From Anaeromyxobacter soli (GTDB lineage: Bacteria > Myxococcota > Myxococcia > Myxococcales > Anaeromyxobacteraceae), in NCBI RefSeq assembly GCF_022808855.1, contig NZ_JAKZLF010000011.1, positions 58,817-122,816 on the forward strand: 64,000 bases of DNA, given 5' to 3'. Within the stretch, counting starts at the first letter, position 1. Each line of letters opens with the position of its first letter. The notes under the pieces are model-generated. The model was not told where the DNA came from. It saw only the letters and a program-made list of their open reading frames with translations, and ran no database searches. Below are positions 51,661-61,746 of this stretch, in pieces. A program made the position numbers and the translations under genes.

Positions 51661-52419
51661 GTGGCGAGCGAGGCGCGGCGCCCCCGCGCTGTCCTGCCCG
51701 CCCTCCTCCTCCCGGGCATCGACGGGAGCGGCCGGCTCTTCGCGCCCCTCCTCGCCGCCGCGCCGCGGCGCATCGCGCCGGTGGTGGTCTCCTTCCCTCC
51801 CGGCGCGCCGCTCGGCTACGACGCGCTCGTCGATCGCGTCCGCGCGACCCTTCCGCCCGGCCGGTTCCTGCTGGTGGCGGAGTCGTTCTCCGGTCCCATC
51901 GCGATCCGGCTCGCGGCCGAGCGGCCGCGCGGCCTCGCCGGCCTCGTGCTCGCCGCGACGTTCCTGCACCGGCCGCTCCACCCGCTCCTCCACCCGATCC
52001 GCGGGCTCGTCGGCGCCCGGCTCTTCGGCCTGCCGATGCCTGCCCTCCTCGTCCGCCACTTCATGACCGGCTGGGAGGCGCCCGACGCGCTCGTCCGCGA
52101 GGTACAGGAGGCGGTGGGGAGGACGGCGCCGGAGGTCATGGCGCTCCGCGCGATGGAGGCGCTCCGCGTCGACGTGCGCGACGCGCTCCTGCAGGTCGAC
52201 GCGCCCATCCTCGTGCTCTCGCCGAGGCGCGACCGGCTCATCCGCACCGACGTCGGCGAGGAGCTCCTCGCGCTGCGCCCCGACGCAGAGGTGGTCGAGC
52301 TCGAAGCGCCGCACATGATCCTTCAGCGCGCCCCGCACGCCTGCCTCGCGCACCTCGAGGAGCTCGCGGCCCGCGTCGCGGCACGCCCGCGCGCGCCGGC
52401 GCGGGGTCGCAGAGCCTAG
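51661..52419 (+). CDS. alpha/beta-fold hydrolase
   Basis: 252 residues. LPALLLPGIDGSGRLFAPLL is the oxyanion strand-turn, LLVAESFSGPIAIRLAAERP gives the nucleophile elbow with Ser in ESFSG (an unusual elbow, lacking the first Gly), DAPILVLSPRRDRLI supplies the acid Asp, and LEAPHMILQRAP the His. Substrate unknown. GTG 51661 chosen; TTG 51637 is an alternative. It is followed by gene-poor DNA. Confidence 0.8.
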   Translation: MASEARRPRAVLPALLLPGIDGSGRLFAPLLAAAPRRIAPVVVSFPPGAPLGYDALVDRVRATLPPGRFLLVAESFSGPIAIRLAAERPRGLAGLVLAATFLHRPLHPLLHPIRGLVGARLFGLPMPALLVRHFMTGWEAPDALVREVQEAVGRTAPEVMALRAMEALRVDVRDALLQVDAPILVLSPRRDRLIRTDVGEELLALRPDAEVVELEAPHMILQRAPHACLAHLEELAARVAARPRAPARGRRA

Positions 52420-53068
52420 CCGCAGCACGGGAGGGTGGTCGCACAGTCGAACGGGCCTTCGCGGGAGGGGCCCCGCGCGAAGCGCGGGAGGGGCGAAGCC
52501 CTCATCATTCGTCACAAGTGCGGGTACTCGCCGGACGAGCGGCGGGTGTTTCGACCACGGCTTCCGTGCGCATGACGGATTCGGAGCATCGACGGGGTCG
52601 GCGCACGCGCTCGTGCTCGACCCCGATGAACGCGGGAAGGCGGCGGAGCAGGCGAGCGTCTCGTCGTGTCGAACCGGGCGCGGCGACGGCGTGACTTCGC
52701 GCGAGGTGCGCGCGGACTTCTCGAAGGCGTTTCCGCAGCTCGAGGTCGACCGTATTCACCTTGGGCGACAACTATCGCCAGCGGTAGTGCCGCCCGGTGC
52801 CGCGGCTCTTCTCGCGACGAGGCAAGACGTCCCAGATGCGGCGGGTGAAACATTTCCCATTGACGCCTTCTCGCCTCGATCGCCCTCGGGCATACGGGCG
52901 GCGCGGAAAGGCCGCTCTCGCGCACGATTCTCGCGCGTGAAGCACGCGCCGGTCGCCTTGGGGCATTGACGAGGGAGCGCCGGAGAACGGCGGCCAGACG
53001 CGGACCTGGAGCGTCTCCGGAGCTCCGGAAATCGCGTGCTACGAAGGATGTACTGGAGGTGCACCCCC
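52420..53068 (+). other. gene-poor spacer before the HNH gene
   Basis: Several short overlapping frames exist on both strands, but none has a recognisable domain, convincing ribosome site or consistent codon pattern. The stretch is visibly less GC-biased in places than its neighbours. A strong hairpin lies at 52472-52488. It could be decayed coding DNA, since the minus-strand frames contain protein-like fragments, but I cannot name a source. Confidence 0.4.
52472..52488. terminator. GC hairpin after the alpha/beta hydrolase
   Basis: CCCGCGC-GAA-GCGCGGG, a perfect 7-bp stem with a 3-nt loop, 53 nt past the hydrolase stop. No U-tract. Confidence 0.4.
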
Positions 53069-54274
53069 ATGTCTGCGCTCGCCCCCGCTTCTCTCGAATC
53101 GAACGCGCTCGCGATCCGCCTGCGCGAGCTCGCCGGAGAGGAACGGAACGTCCAGGTCGACTTCCTCCTGCACCTCGACGAGTTCGATCAGCGCCGCGCC
53201 TTCGTCGAGGCCGGCCATGCGTCTCTCTGGAGCTACTGCCTGGAGGCGCTCCACCTGCGGGAGGGCGCCGCAGGCCGGCGCATCCAGGCCATGCGCGTGC
53301 TGCGCCGCTTCCCGGTCCTCGAGGCTCCGCTGCGCGATGGGCGCCTTTGCCTTTCCACCGTGGCGCTCCTCGGCCAGGTGCTCACCGAGGAGAACGTGGA
53401 CGACCTCCTCGCTCGCGCAGCCTTCAGGACCCGGGCCGAGGTCGAGCACCTCGTCGCCTCCATCCAGGCGCGCACCGCTCCGTGCGCAGGCCTCCGCAAG
53501 CTGGCCGAGCGCGCCCCCGCCGCGGCGAGCGCAGCGCTGCCCCTCTCGGGATCGGAGCGGGCCGAAATGGCGACGGCGCACGGCCCCGCGGAGCCGGCTC
53601 TCGATCCGGGACCCACCACCGGTCCGCTCCCAGCGACCCCACCGATCCTCGCGCAGCCGAAGCGAAGGGCCGAGACCCTCGCCGTCTCGGAGACCCACTG
53701 GTCGCTCCGGGTCACCCTCGACCGTGCCTGCAAGGAGGACCTCGAGACGCTCCGGTCGCTCCTGTCGCACAAGGTCCCGGACGGCGACCTCGCGGCGGTG
53801 CTCCGCGAGGCGATCCGCTGCGCCATCGAGAAGCACGGCAAGCGGAAGGGCGCGGTCGCGCCGGAGCGGAAGACGAAGGGCGCGAAGCAGGCCGCCTCGA
53901 ATGAGGCAGCGGCGAATATGGCCGCGGTCAAGCCGTCGGCGGCGAGGTCCACGATCCCGGCGATAGTGCGCCGCGCCGTGTGGAAGCGCGACGGGGGGCG
54001 CTGCGCCTGGGTCGGCCCGGACGGCTGCCGCTGCAACAGCCGCTGGAAGCTCGAGCTCGACCACATCCAGCCCGCCGCCCTCGGGGGACCGCCCACGGTC
54101 GAGAATCTTCGGCTCGCCTGCCGAGCTCACAACCTGCTTCACGCAGAGAGCACCTTCGGGCGCGAGCACATGGATCGCTTCCGCCGCGAGGCGAGCGACG
54201 GGCCGACGCCGCCCGCGCGCGCTGACGTTGCGCCTCTGCGCCCCGTCATGCAGCTCGGAATGTGGGCGTCGTGA
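53069..54274 (+). CDS. HNH endonuclease-domain protein
   Basis: 401 residues. The C-terminal HNH unit is complete: CAWVGPDGCRCN, LELDHIQPAALGG (Asp331-His332), then NLRLACRAHNLLHAE (Asn and His). The N-terminal ~115 residues (LRELAGEERNVQVDFLLHLDEFDQRRAFVEAGHASLWSYC) form a helical domain typical of this multicopy family in Deltaproteobacteria-like genomes; a Pro/Ala linker lies between. Such genes are often mobile or of uncertain role. ATG 53069 follows GGAGG. It sits alone between two non-coding stretches, which supports lateral origin. Confidence 0.85.
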   Translation: MSALAPASLESNALAIRLRELAGEERNVQVDFLLHLDEFDQRRAFVEAGHASLWSYCLEALHLREGAAGRRIQAMRVLRRFPVLEAPLRDGRLCLSTVALLGQVLTEENVDDLLARAAFRTRAEVEHLVASIQARTAPCAGLRKLAERAPAAASAALPLSGSERAEMATAHGPAEPALDPGPTTGPLPATPPILAQPKRRAETLAVSETHWSLRVTLDRACKEDLETLRSLLSHKVPDGDLAAVLREAIRCAIEKHGKRKGAVAPERKTKGAKQAASNEAAANMAAVKPSAARSTIPAIVRRAVWKRDGGRCAWVGPDGCRCNSRWKLELDHIQPAALGGPPTVENLRLACRAHNLLHAESTFGREHMDRFRREASDGPTPPARADVAPLRPVMQLGMWAS

Positions 54275-54608
54275 TTCGCGGCCGCCACGGAGCTGGCCGG
54301 ACCTCCGGGCAGAACGGAGAGCCGGTTCGCATGGGCACGCGGCTGACCGTCGACTCGCAGCTCGGCACTTCCGGGCTTCCGAACCCCTGCGCCCCCCCCG
54401 GTGACGCTCACCGCTCTGCCACCCGCAGTGCTCCGCCCGGAGCGTTCCCGGCGCGCGCGCGCCGACCCGTCGATGCCCACCCGGAGCGCGCGGTGCGCCG
54501 CTCGGCCGACCGGTGAACAGTGTCACCCATCCGCCTGGCTAGAGTGTCACCCGTGTGGCCGGCTGCACACGACGCGCTCTGCTCGTCGGGGCGGGGGCGC
54601 AGCCCCCG
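54275..54608 (+). other. non-coding stretch after the HNH gene
   Basis: 334 bp without a credible gene. It contains a run of eight C near 54400, a pair of AGTGTCACCC repeats (54519 and 54543) and ends in a hairpin at 54591-54609. Confidence 0.5.
54519..54552 (+). repeat. two AGTGTCACCC direct repeats, 24 bp apart
   Basis: AGTGTCACCC occurs at 54519-54528 and 54543-54552. Tandem short repeats of this kind are seen at the ends of some IS elements (IS21 type is one possibility), but no transposase is nearby. Confidence 0.4.
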
Positions 54609-54609
54609 C
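54591..54609. terminator. bidirectional hairpin
   Basis: GCGGGGGC-GCA-GCCCCCGC, a perfect 8-bp stem, touches the stop codon of the minus-strand gene at 54609 and lies downstream of the plus-strand HNH gene. No U-tract on either side. Confidence 0.5.
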
Positions 54610-55136
54610 TAGATGAACAGCGCTGCGACCTCGGCGCGCGCGGGCTCGAGGTCGTCCTCGGGCGCGAGCCAGGTCGTCACCGGCAGCGGCTCGCCCTCGC
54701 GCGCCAGGAGGACGAGGCGGCGGAGGTGGTCGTTCGTTCCGGGAGCCGGCGCGGGCACGAGCCAGGAGGGCGCGGCCGAGCTTCCGCTGCGCTCCCGGTA
54801 GCCGTGCGCGAGCCGCTCCGCGCGGCGCGCGCGCGCCTCGCCGACCGTCTCGATCTGCACGCCCGTGAACTCGGCGAGCCCGCGGTCCTGCCGGCGCAGC
54901 GGCGGGGCGCCGCTCACCCGCACCCGCCCGCGCGCGAAGGTCGCCCGCACCGAGCGGCCGCCCAGCAGGACCACCAGCGCGGCGACCGCCGCGAGCCCGA
55001 GGGCAGCCCGCGGGGCGGCGCCCCGCAGGCCGGCGGCGCCGAGGATGAACGCGGCGGCGAGGACGGCGAGCACGCGCGGCCGCGCGAGGCGAGACGCGAG
55101 GACCAGCCCGCCGGCGCTCCGCTCGATCCGCACCAT
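54609..55136 (-). CDS. hypothetical membrane protein
   Basis: 175 residues. Two adjacent transmembrane helices (PRVLAVLAAAFILGAAGL and AALGLAAVAALVVLLGG) are followed by a ~110-residue soluble domain starting RATFARGRVRVSGAPPLRRQDRGLAEFTGVQIETVG, a beta-rich stretch resembling PH-like (bPH) membrane domains. Function unknown. It follows purB by 9 bp on the same strand and is probably co-transcribed. Confidence 0.7.
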   Translation of the reverse strand: MVRIERSAGGLVLASRLARPRVLAVLAAAFILGAAGLRGAAPRAALGLAAVAALVVLLGGRSVRATFARGRVRVSGAPPLRRQDRGLAEFTGVQIETVGEARARRAERLAHGYRERSGSSAAPSWLVPAPAPGTNDHLRRLVLLAREGEPLPVTTWLAPEDDLEPARAEVAALFI

Positions 55137-55145
55137 CGCCGCGGG

Positions 55146-56465
55146 CTACGGCGCGCCGAACACGCGCTGGAAGATCGTGTCCACGTGCTTCAGGTGGTAC
55201 TCGAGCGCGAAGCACGCGTCGATCTCCTCGTCGGAGAGCACCCGCTTCACGTCCGGATCCCGCTTCAGCGCGGTCCGGAAGTCGACCTTCTCCTCCCAGA
55301 CCTTCATGGCGTTGCGCTGGACGTAGACGTAGCCCTCCTGCCGCGCCACGCCCTTGCCGACGAGCGCGAGGAGCACGCGCTGCGCCTCGTAGAGGCCGCC
55401 CGTGAGCTCCAGGTTCTCCTTCATCCGCTCGGGGTACACGCGCAGGTTCTCGATCATCCCGGCGAAGCGGTGCAGCGCGAAGTCGAGGGCGATGGTGGCG
55501 TCGGGAGCGATCACCCGCTCGACGGACGAGTGGCTGATGTCGCGCTCGTGCCAGAGCGCGACGTCCTCGAGGGCGGCGAGCGCGTAGGAGCGGAGCAGGC
55601 GCGCGATGCCGGTGAGGTTCTCGGAGAGGATGGGGTTGCGCTTGTGCGGCATCGCCGACGAGCCCTTCTGGCCCGCCGTGAACGGCTCCTCCGCCTCGCG
55701 CACCTCCGTGCGCTGCAGGTGGCGGACCTCCGTCGCGTGCTGCTCGAGGGTCCCGCCCGCCACCGCGAGGGCGGTGAAGAGCTCGGCGTGGCGGTCGCGG
55801 TTCACGACCTGCGTGGCCGCGCCCTCGCCGCCGGCGAGGCCGAGCCGCTCCATCACGAACGCCTCGACGCGCGGATCGACGTTCGCGAACGTACCGACGG
55901 CGCCGGAGATCTTGCCCACCGCCACGGTCCTGCCGGCGCGCGCGATCGCCTCGCGGCGGCGGCTCCAGGCGTCGTACCAGCCGGCGAGCTTCAGGCCGAA
56001 GGTGACGGGCTCGGCGTGGATGCCGTGGCTGCGGCCCATCATCGGCGTGCGCGCGTGCTCGTGGGCGCGCCGCTTCACCGCCGCCATCACCCGGTCCACG
56101 CCGGCGAGGAGGAGCCCGGTCGCCTCCTGGAGCTGGACCGCGAGCGTCGTGTCGAGCACGTCGGAGGAGGTCATCCCCTTGTGCAGGTGGCGCGCGGCGG
56201 GGCCGCCCCGCTCCTCGACGAAGGTGAGGAAGGCGATGACGTCGTGCTTGACGGTCCGCTCGATCTCCTCGATGCGGGCCACGTCCGCCGCGGTGAACTC
56301 GAAGCCCTCGAACGCGCGGCGCAGCGCCTCGTAGTCCTCGGGCGGGACCTGGCCGAGGCGGACCATCGCCTCGCAGGCGGCGAGCTCGACGTCGAGCCAG
56401 ATGCGGTAGCGCCGCTCGGAGGTCCAGATGCGGCCCATCTCGGGCCGGGTGTAGCGCGGGATCAT
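55146..56465 (-). CDS. purB: adenylosuccinate lyase
   Basis: 439 residues. Two steps of purine synthesis: cleavage of SAICAR and of adenylosuccinate, each releasing fumarate. The fumarase-superfamily signature GSSAMPHKRNP lies at ~263-273 with the flexible catalytic Ser; TSSDVLDTTLAVQL (~103) and MMGRSHGIHAEPVTFG (His) form the rest of the site. It starts at ATG 56465, 15 bp after dut on the same strand. Complements purC in this window. Confidence 0.97.
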   Translation of the reverse strand: MIPRYTRPEMGRIWTSERRYRIWLDVELAACEAMVRLGQVPPEDYEALRRAFEGFEFTAADVARIEEIERTVKHDVIAFLTFVEERGGPAARHLHKGMTSSDVLDTTLAVQLQEATGLLLAGVDRVMAAVKRRAHEHARTPMMGRSHGIHAEPVTFGLKLAGWYDAWSRRREAIARAGRTVAVGKISGAVGTFANVDPRVEAFVMERLGLAGGEGAATQVVNRDRHAELFTALAVAGGTLEQHATEVRHLQRTEVREAEEPFTAGQKGSSAMPHKRNPILSENLTGIARLLRSYALAALEDVALWHERDISHSSVERVIAPDATIALDFALHRFAGMIENLRVYPERMKENLELTGGLYEAQRVLLALVGKGVARQEGYVYVQRNAMKVWEEKVDFRTALKRDPDVKRVLSDEEIDACFALEYHLKHVDTIFQRVFGAP

Positions 56466-56480
56466 GGGGTCACCTCGGGA

Positions 56481-56924
56481 TCACTGGCCGGTCGAGCCGA
56501 AGCCGCCGTCGCCGCGCCCGCTGCCGGAGAGCTCCCCGGCCACCACGAGCTCGGCCCGGACGACGGGCGCGATGACGAGCTGGGCGATGCGATCGCCGCG
56601 CGCGAACGCGACGGGCGCCTGCCCGTGGTTCACGAGCACGACGCACACCTCGCCGCGATAGTCGGAGTCGATGGTGCCCGGCGCGTTCACCATCCCCACG
56701 CCGTGGCGCACGGCGAGCCCGGAGCGCGGGCGCACCTGGCCCTCGTGGCCGGGCGGGATCTCGAGGGCGAGGCCGGTGGGGACGAGCCGCCGCTCGCCGG
56801 GGGCGAGCGCGACCGGCTCGTCGGCGCGCAGGTCGAGCCCCGCGGCGCCGTCGGTCTCGTAGCGGGGCAGCTCGAGCGGCGGACCGCGCTGGCCCACGCG
56901 CCGCACCTTCACCGTCACCGGCAT
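56481..56924 (-). CDS. dut: dUTP diphosphatase
   Basis: 147 residues, trimeric dUTPase. It hydrolyses dUTP to dUMP, which feeds ThyX and keeps uracil out of DNA. All five motifs are present: [10 protein letters not shown] (1), [11 protein letters not shown] (2), [13 protein letters not shown] (3, catalytic Asp and Tyr), [13 protein letters not shown] (4) and [11 protein letters not shown] (5). It lies 58 bp downstream of pnp and 15 bp before purB, all on the minus strand. Confidence 0.97.
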   Translation of the reverse strand: MPVTVKVRRVGQRGPPLELPRYETDGAAGLDLRADEPVALAPGERRLVPTGLALEIPPGHEGQVRPRSGLAVRHGVGMVNAPGTIDSDYRGEVCVVLVNHGQAPVAFARGDRIAQLVIAPVVRAELVVAGELSGSGRGDGGFGSTGQ

Positions 56925-56982
56925 CGGCCTCTCCCCCGCGGGCGCGGGGCCCGAGGGGCCCCGGCGCGCGGTACGTCACGCC

Positions 56983-59151
<2,169 letters not shown>

Positions 59152-59255
59152 GTGCACCTTCCTTGCGCGCGAGGACGCCTGGCGTCCGTCGCCGCGTTGT
59201 CCCGCGCGCGCCGCTGCCGCCGCCGGGATCGGGAGGTGCCTCTGTTCCTCACTCC

Positions 59256-59279
59256 GCCGCCCCTCCGTGGAGAGGCGGC
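59256..59279 (-). promoter_or_regulatory. stem-loop in the rpsO-pnp spacer
   Basis: A 10-bp stem with one G-U pair and a CACG loop (GCCGCCTCTC/GAGGGGCGGC on the mRNA) lies ~105 nt before pnp. In E. coli this spacer carries the RNase III-cut hairpin that controls pnp. The 264-bp spacer otherwise holds no gene. Confidence 0.5.
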
Positions 59280-59415
59280 CCAGTCGGAAACGGAAGCGAC
59301 CTCGCGGTCTCGTCGCGGCCCCGGCCCGTGCGGGCGCGTTGCCCTGCTCCGCGCCTCCGTCGCCGGAAAGCGCGAGCGCCCCGGCGAGATTGCCGAGGCG
59401 CTTCGGTTCCACTGC

Positions 59416-59685
59416 CTACTTGCGAATGCCGAGCTGCTCGATCAGCGTCTTGTAGCGACCCTGGTCGATCGTGCGGAGGTAGTCGAGCAGGCGCCGGCGC
59501 TGCCCGACGAGCTTCAGCAGGCCGCGGCGGCTGTGGTGATCCTTCTTGTGCGTCTTGAAGTGCTCGGTGAGGTAGGCGATCCGCTCCGTGAGGAGGGCCA
59601 CCTGAACCTCGGGCGAGCCGGTGTCCTTCTCGTGCCGCTTGTACTTCGTCACCAGCTCCTGCTTCCGCTCCTGCACCAGCGCCAT
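59416..59685 (-). CDS. rpsO: 30S ribosomal protein S15
   Basis: 89 residues, standard length. The canonical S15 pattern is clear: [69 protein letters not shown]15 binds 16S rRNA helices 20-22 early in assembly. ATG 59685 follows GAAAGGAAG. Position between truB and pnp is classical. Confidence 0.98.
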   Translation of the reverse strand: MALVQERKQELVTKYKRHEKDTGSPEVQVALLTERIAYLTEHFKTHKKDHHSRRGLLKLVGQRRRLLDYLRTIDQGRYKTLIEQLGIRK

Positions 59686-59797
59686 AGGGACTTCCTTTCG
59701 TGGGTTCGCTCCACCGCAGCGAGGGCGAAGGCGCGCGCCTCGGGCCACAGTGGGCGTTCGTGTGAAAGCGGGGTCTTAAGCCATCCGCCCGGACGAG

Positions 59798-60766
59798 TCA
59801 ACGTTCCTCGGCGCGGGCCGCGCCGAGGTCCCCGGGGCCGAGGAAGACGCGCTGAGGCCTGAGCCCCCGCTCCCCGAGCGAGCAGATGGCGACGAGCCGC
59901 CCGTCCGGCGCCAGGGCGCGGACGAGCGGGGCGGGCGCGTCGCGCTCCAGGGCGCGGCCGTGTACGAGGTCACGCGCCTCGTGCCAGTCGACGGCGACCG
60001 GCGGGACCACCCGCAGCGCGTCCCCCATGGGGATGATCCTCGAGGCGAGCGCGTCGCGCCCGAGGGCCTCCGCCTCCGCGAGGGCGATCCCCTCCTCGAC
60101 GCGAAAGGCGCTCGCCTCGGTGCGGCGGAGCGCGGCGAGGTGGGCGGGCACGCCGAGCGCCCTCCCCAGATCCGCCGCGAGCGTCCGCACGTAGGTGCCC
60201 TTCCCGCAGCGCACGGCGAGGCGGGCGAGGCGGACCCGCGGCCCGGGCCCGCCCTCGGCCGGCGGGGTCTCCGGCTCGCCCGGCTCGCCCGGCGCGTCGA
60301 GCGCGAGGAGCTCGAGCGCGTCCACCCGGACCCGCCGCGGCACCCGCTCGACCGACTCGCCCGCGCGGGCGGCCTCGTGGAGCCGGCGGCCGCGGACGCG
60401 GACGGCGGAGTACATGGGCGGGACCTGCTCGATCTCGCCGACGAAGCGCGCGAGCGCCGCGCGGATCCGGTCCGCGTCGAGCCCGGACGGATCGCCCGTC
60501 TCGATCACCCGCCCCTCCGCGTCCTCCGTCTCCGTCGCGGCGCCGAACTCGACCGTCGCCTCGTAGGCCTTGTCGGCGTCGGCGAGGTACTGCTGGAGCT
60601 TCACCGCGTCCCCGACGCACACCGCGAGGACGCCGGTGGCGGCCGGATCGAGCGTGCCGGCGTGCCCGGCCCGCGCCGCCCCCAGGAGCCGCCGCACGCG
60701 CTGCACGACGTCGAAGCTGGTCGGCCCAGCCGGCTTGTCGACGACGAGGACGCCGGAGCGGCTCAC
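59798..60766 (-). CDS. truB: tRNA pseudouridine-55 synthase
   Basis: 322 residues. It makes pseudouridine 55 in the T-arm of tRNAs. The catalytic motif GHAGTLDPAATGVL holds Asp40, after VDKPAGPTSFDVVQRVRR at the N-terminus; CGKGTYVRTLAADLG (~200) is the second conserved block. A Gly/Pro/Glu-rich insertion at ~160-175 is extra. It overlaps rbfA by 4 nt (ATGA) and is coupled to it. Confidence 0.97.
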   Translation of the reverse strand: MSRSGVLVVDKPAGPTSFDVVQRVRRLLGAARAGHAGTLDPAATGVLAVCVGDAVKLQQYLADADKAYEATVEFGAATETEDAEGRVIETGDPSGLDADRIRAALARFVGEIEQVPPMYSAVRVRGRRLHEAARAGESVERVPRRVRVDALELLALDAPGEPGEPETPPAEGGPGPRVRLARLAVRCGKGTYVRTLAADLGRALGVPAHLAALRRTEASAFRVEEGIALAEAEALGRDALASRIIPMGDALRVVPPVAVDWHEARDLVHGRALERDAPAPLVRALAPDGRLVAICSLGERGLRPQRVFLGPGDLGAARAEER

Positions 60767-61131
60767 GGCTCGCGCTGCGAGTCCTTGTCCCGCGCTTCCT
60801 TGAGGAGCCGCTCGATGCGATCGCCGCGCGCGACCGACTCGTCGTAGACGAACCGGAGGTGCGGCGTGTGCCGGAGCCGGAGGCCGCGCGAGACCTCGCG
60901 CTGCAGGTACGGCGCGGCCGCCTGGAGCCCCTCCAGCGTGCGGGCCCGCTCCGTCTCCTCGGCGTGGATCGACACGTAGGCCGTGACCTCCCTGAGGTCG
61001 GGCGACATCTTCGCGCCGGTCACGGTGATGAACCCCGTGACGCGCGGGTCCTTGAGGCCGCGCGCGATCACGTCCGCGAGCCCGTGACGGAACTCCTCGG
61101 CGACGCGTGCGGGCCGGCTGTGCGTGCTCAT
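60763..61131 (-). CDS. rbfA: ribosome-binding factor A
   Basis: 122 residues, one KH-like domain. RbfA aids late 30S maturation. VAEEFRHGLADVIARGLKDPRV and ITVTGAKMSPDLREVTAYVSIH match the family, as does the C-terminal RLRHTPHLRFVYDESVARGDRIERLL. The start overlaps the DUF503 gene's stop by 4 nt and the stop overlaps truB, so the three are translationally coupled. Confidence 0.97.
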   Translation of the reverse strand: MSTHSRPARVAEEFRHGLADVIARGLKDPRVTGFITVTGAKMSPDLREVTAYVSIHAEETERARTLEGLQAAAPYLQREVSRGLRLRHTPHLRFVYDESVARGDRIERLLKEARDKDSQREP

Positions 61132-61559
61132 CGGGTCTCCTCGTCCTCGTCCTCTTCCCCGCCCTCGGCGTCGTCGCCGACCCAGCCCTCGTCCTGCTCG
61201 TCCTCCGCCTCGCGCTCCGCCTCGACGTCGGCCAGCGTCCGGCCGCCGTCCTGGCCGAGGTGATCGCCGTACGCGACGATCTCGAGGTCGCGCGCGGTGA
61301 GCTGGATCTGGCCGCCGTGCATCGACGCGACGAAGTTGGCGACCTTGTCGAGCGTCTCGTTGACGAACCCGTGGTCGTTCCCCACGGCGGTCACGCCGAT
61401 GACGCTGCGCTGCCAGAGGTCGTTCTCGCCCACCTCGGCGATCGAGACGTTGAACTTCGCCTTCACCCGGTCGATGGCGGACCGCACCAGGTGCCGCTTC
61501 GACTTGAGCGACCCCGGCGCGGGGAGGTGCAGGGTGAGCCTCAACACTCCGACGAACAT
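61128..61559 (-). CDS. DUF503 (YlxP-type) protein
   Basis: 143 residues. The first ~95 match DUF503: GVLRLTLHLPAPGSLKSKRHLVRSAIDRVKAKFNVSIAEVGENDLWQRSVIGV and FVASMHGGQIQL (fragments). The tail (~100-143) is extremely acidic, nearly all Glu/Asp, which is not typical of the family. Almost always found between infB and rbfA, suggesting a ribosome-assembly role that has not been proven. It overlaps rbfA by 4 nt. Confidence 0.93.
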   Translation of the reverse strand: MFVGVLRLTLHLPAPGSLKSKRHLVRSAIDRVKAKFNVSIAEVGENDLWQRSVIGVTAVGNDHGFVNETLDKVANFVASMHGGQIQLTARDLEIVAYGDHLGQDGGRTLADVEAEREAEDEQDEGWVGDDAEGGEEDEDEETR

Positions 61560-61616
61560 GTGAGCTCCGACGCAGGATCCCGGCCGATCTCGGGCGGGCT
61601 CGTCGCTGTGCTGCTC

Positions 61617-61637
61617 GCCGTACGGAAGCAGTACGGC
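61617..61637 (-). promoter_or_regulatory. 7-bp stem-loop in the infB-DUF503 spacer
   Basis: GCCGTAC and GTACGGC pair across a 7-nt loop (61617-61623 with 61631-61637). With the hairpin at 61697 it makes the 187-nt spacer highly structured. It may shape differential expression of the downstream genes. Confidence 0.4.
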
Positions 61638-61696
61638 TGCGCTGCTCGCTCCTCGCGCGCCCGACCTCGGCTCGGGCCTCTGCGTCGGGCACGGCC

Positions 61697-61726
61697 GGCG
61701 GACCGGCCACGGAGGGCCAGTCCGCC
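61697..61726 (-). terminator. 12-bp hairpin just after infB
   Basis: GGCGGACTGGCC pairs with GGCCGGTCCGCC (one G-U) around a 6-nt loop, starting 20 nt past the infB stop. No U-tract follows, so it may be an RNA-processing or attenuation site inside the operon. Confidence 0.5.
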
Positions 61727-61746
61727 GCGAGCGCCGAGGTCCCGGG

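Noticed and set aside
52512..52969. Overlapping short frames on both strands before the HNH gene
   Set aside because: No recognisable motif, ribosome site or consistent codon pattern. Listed only as gene-poor DNA.
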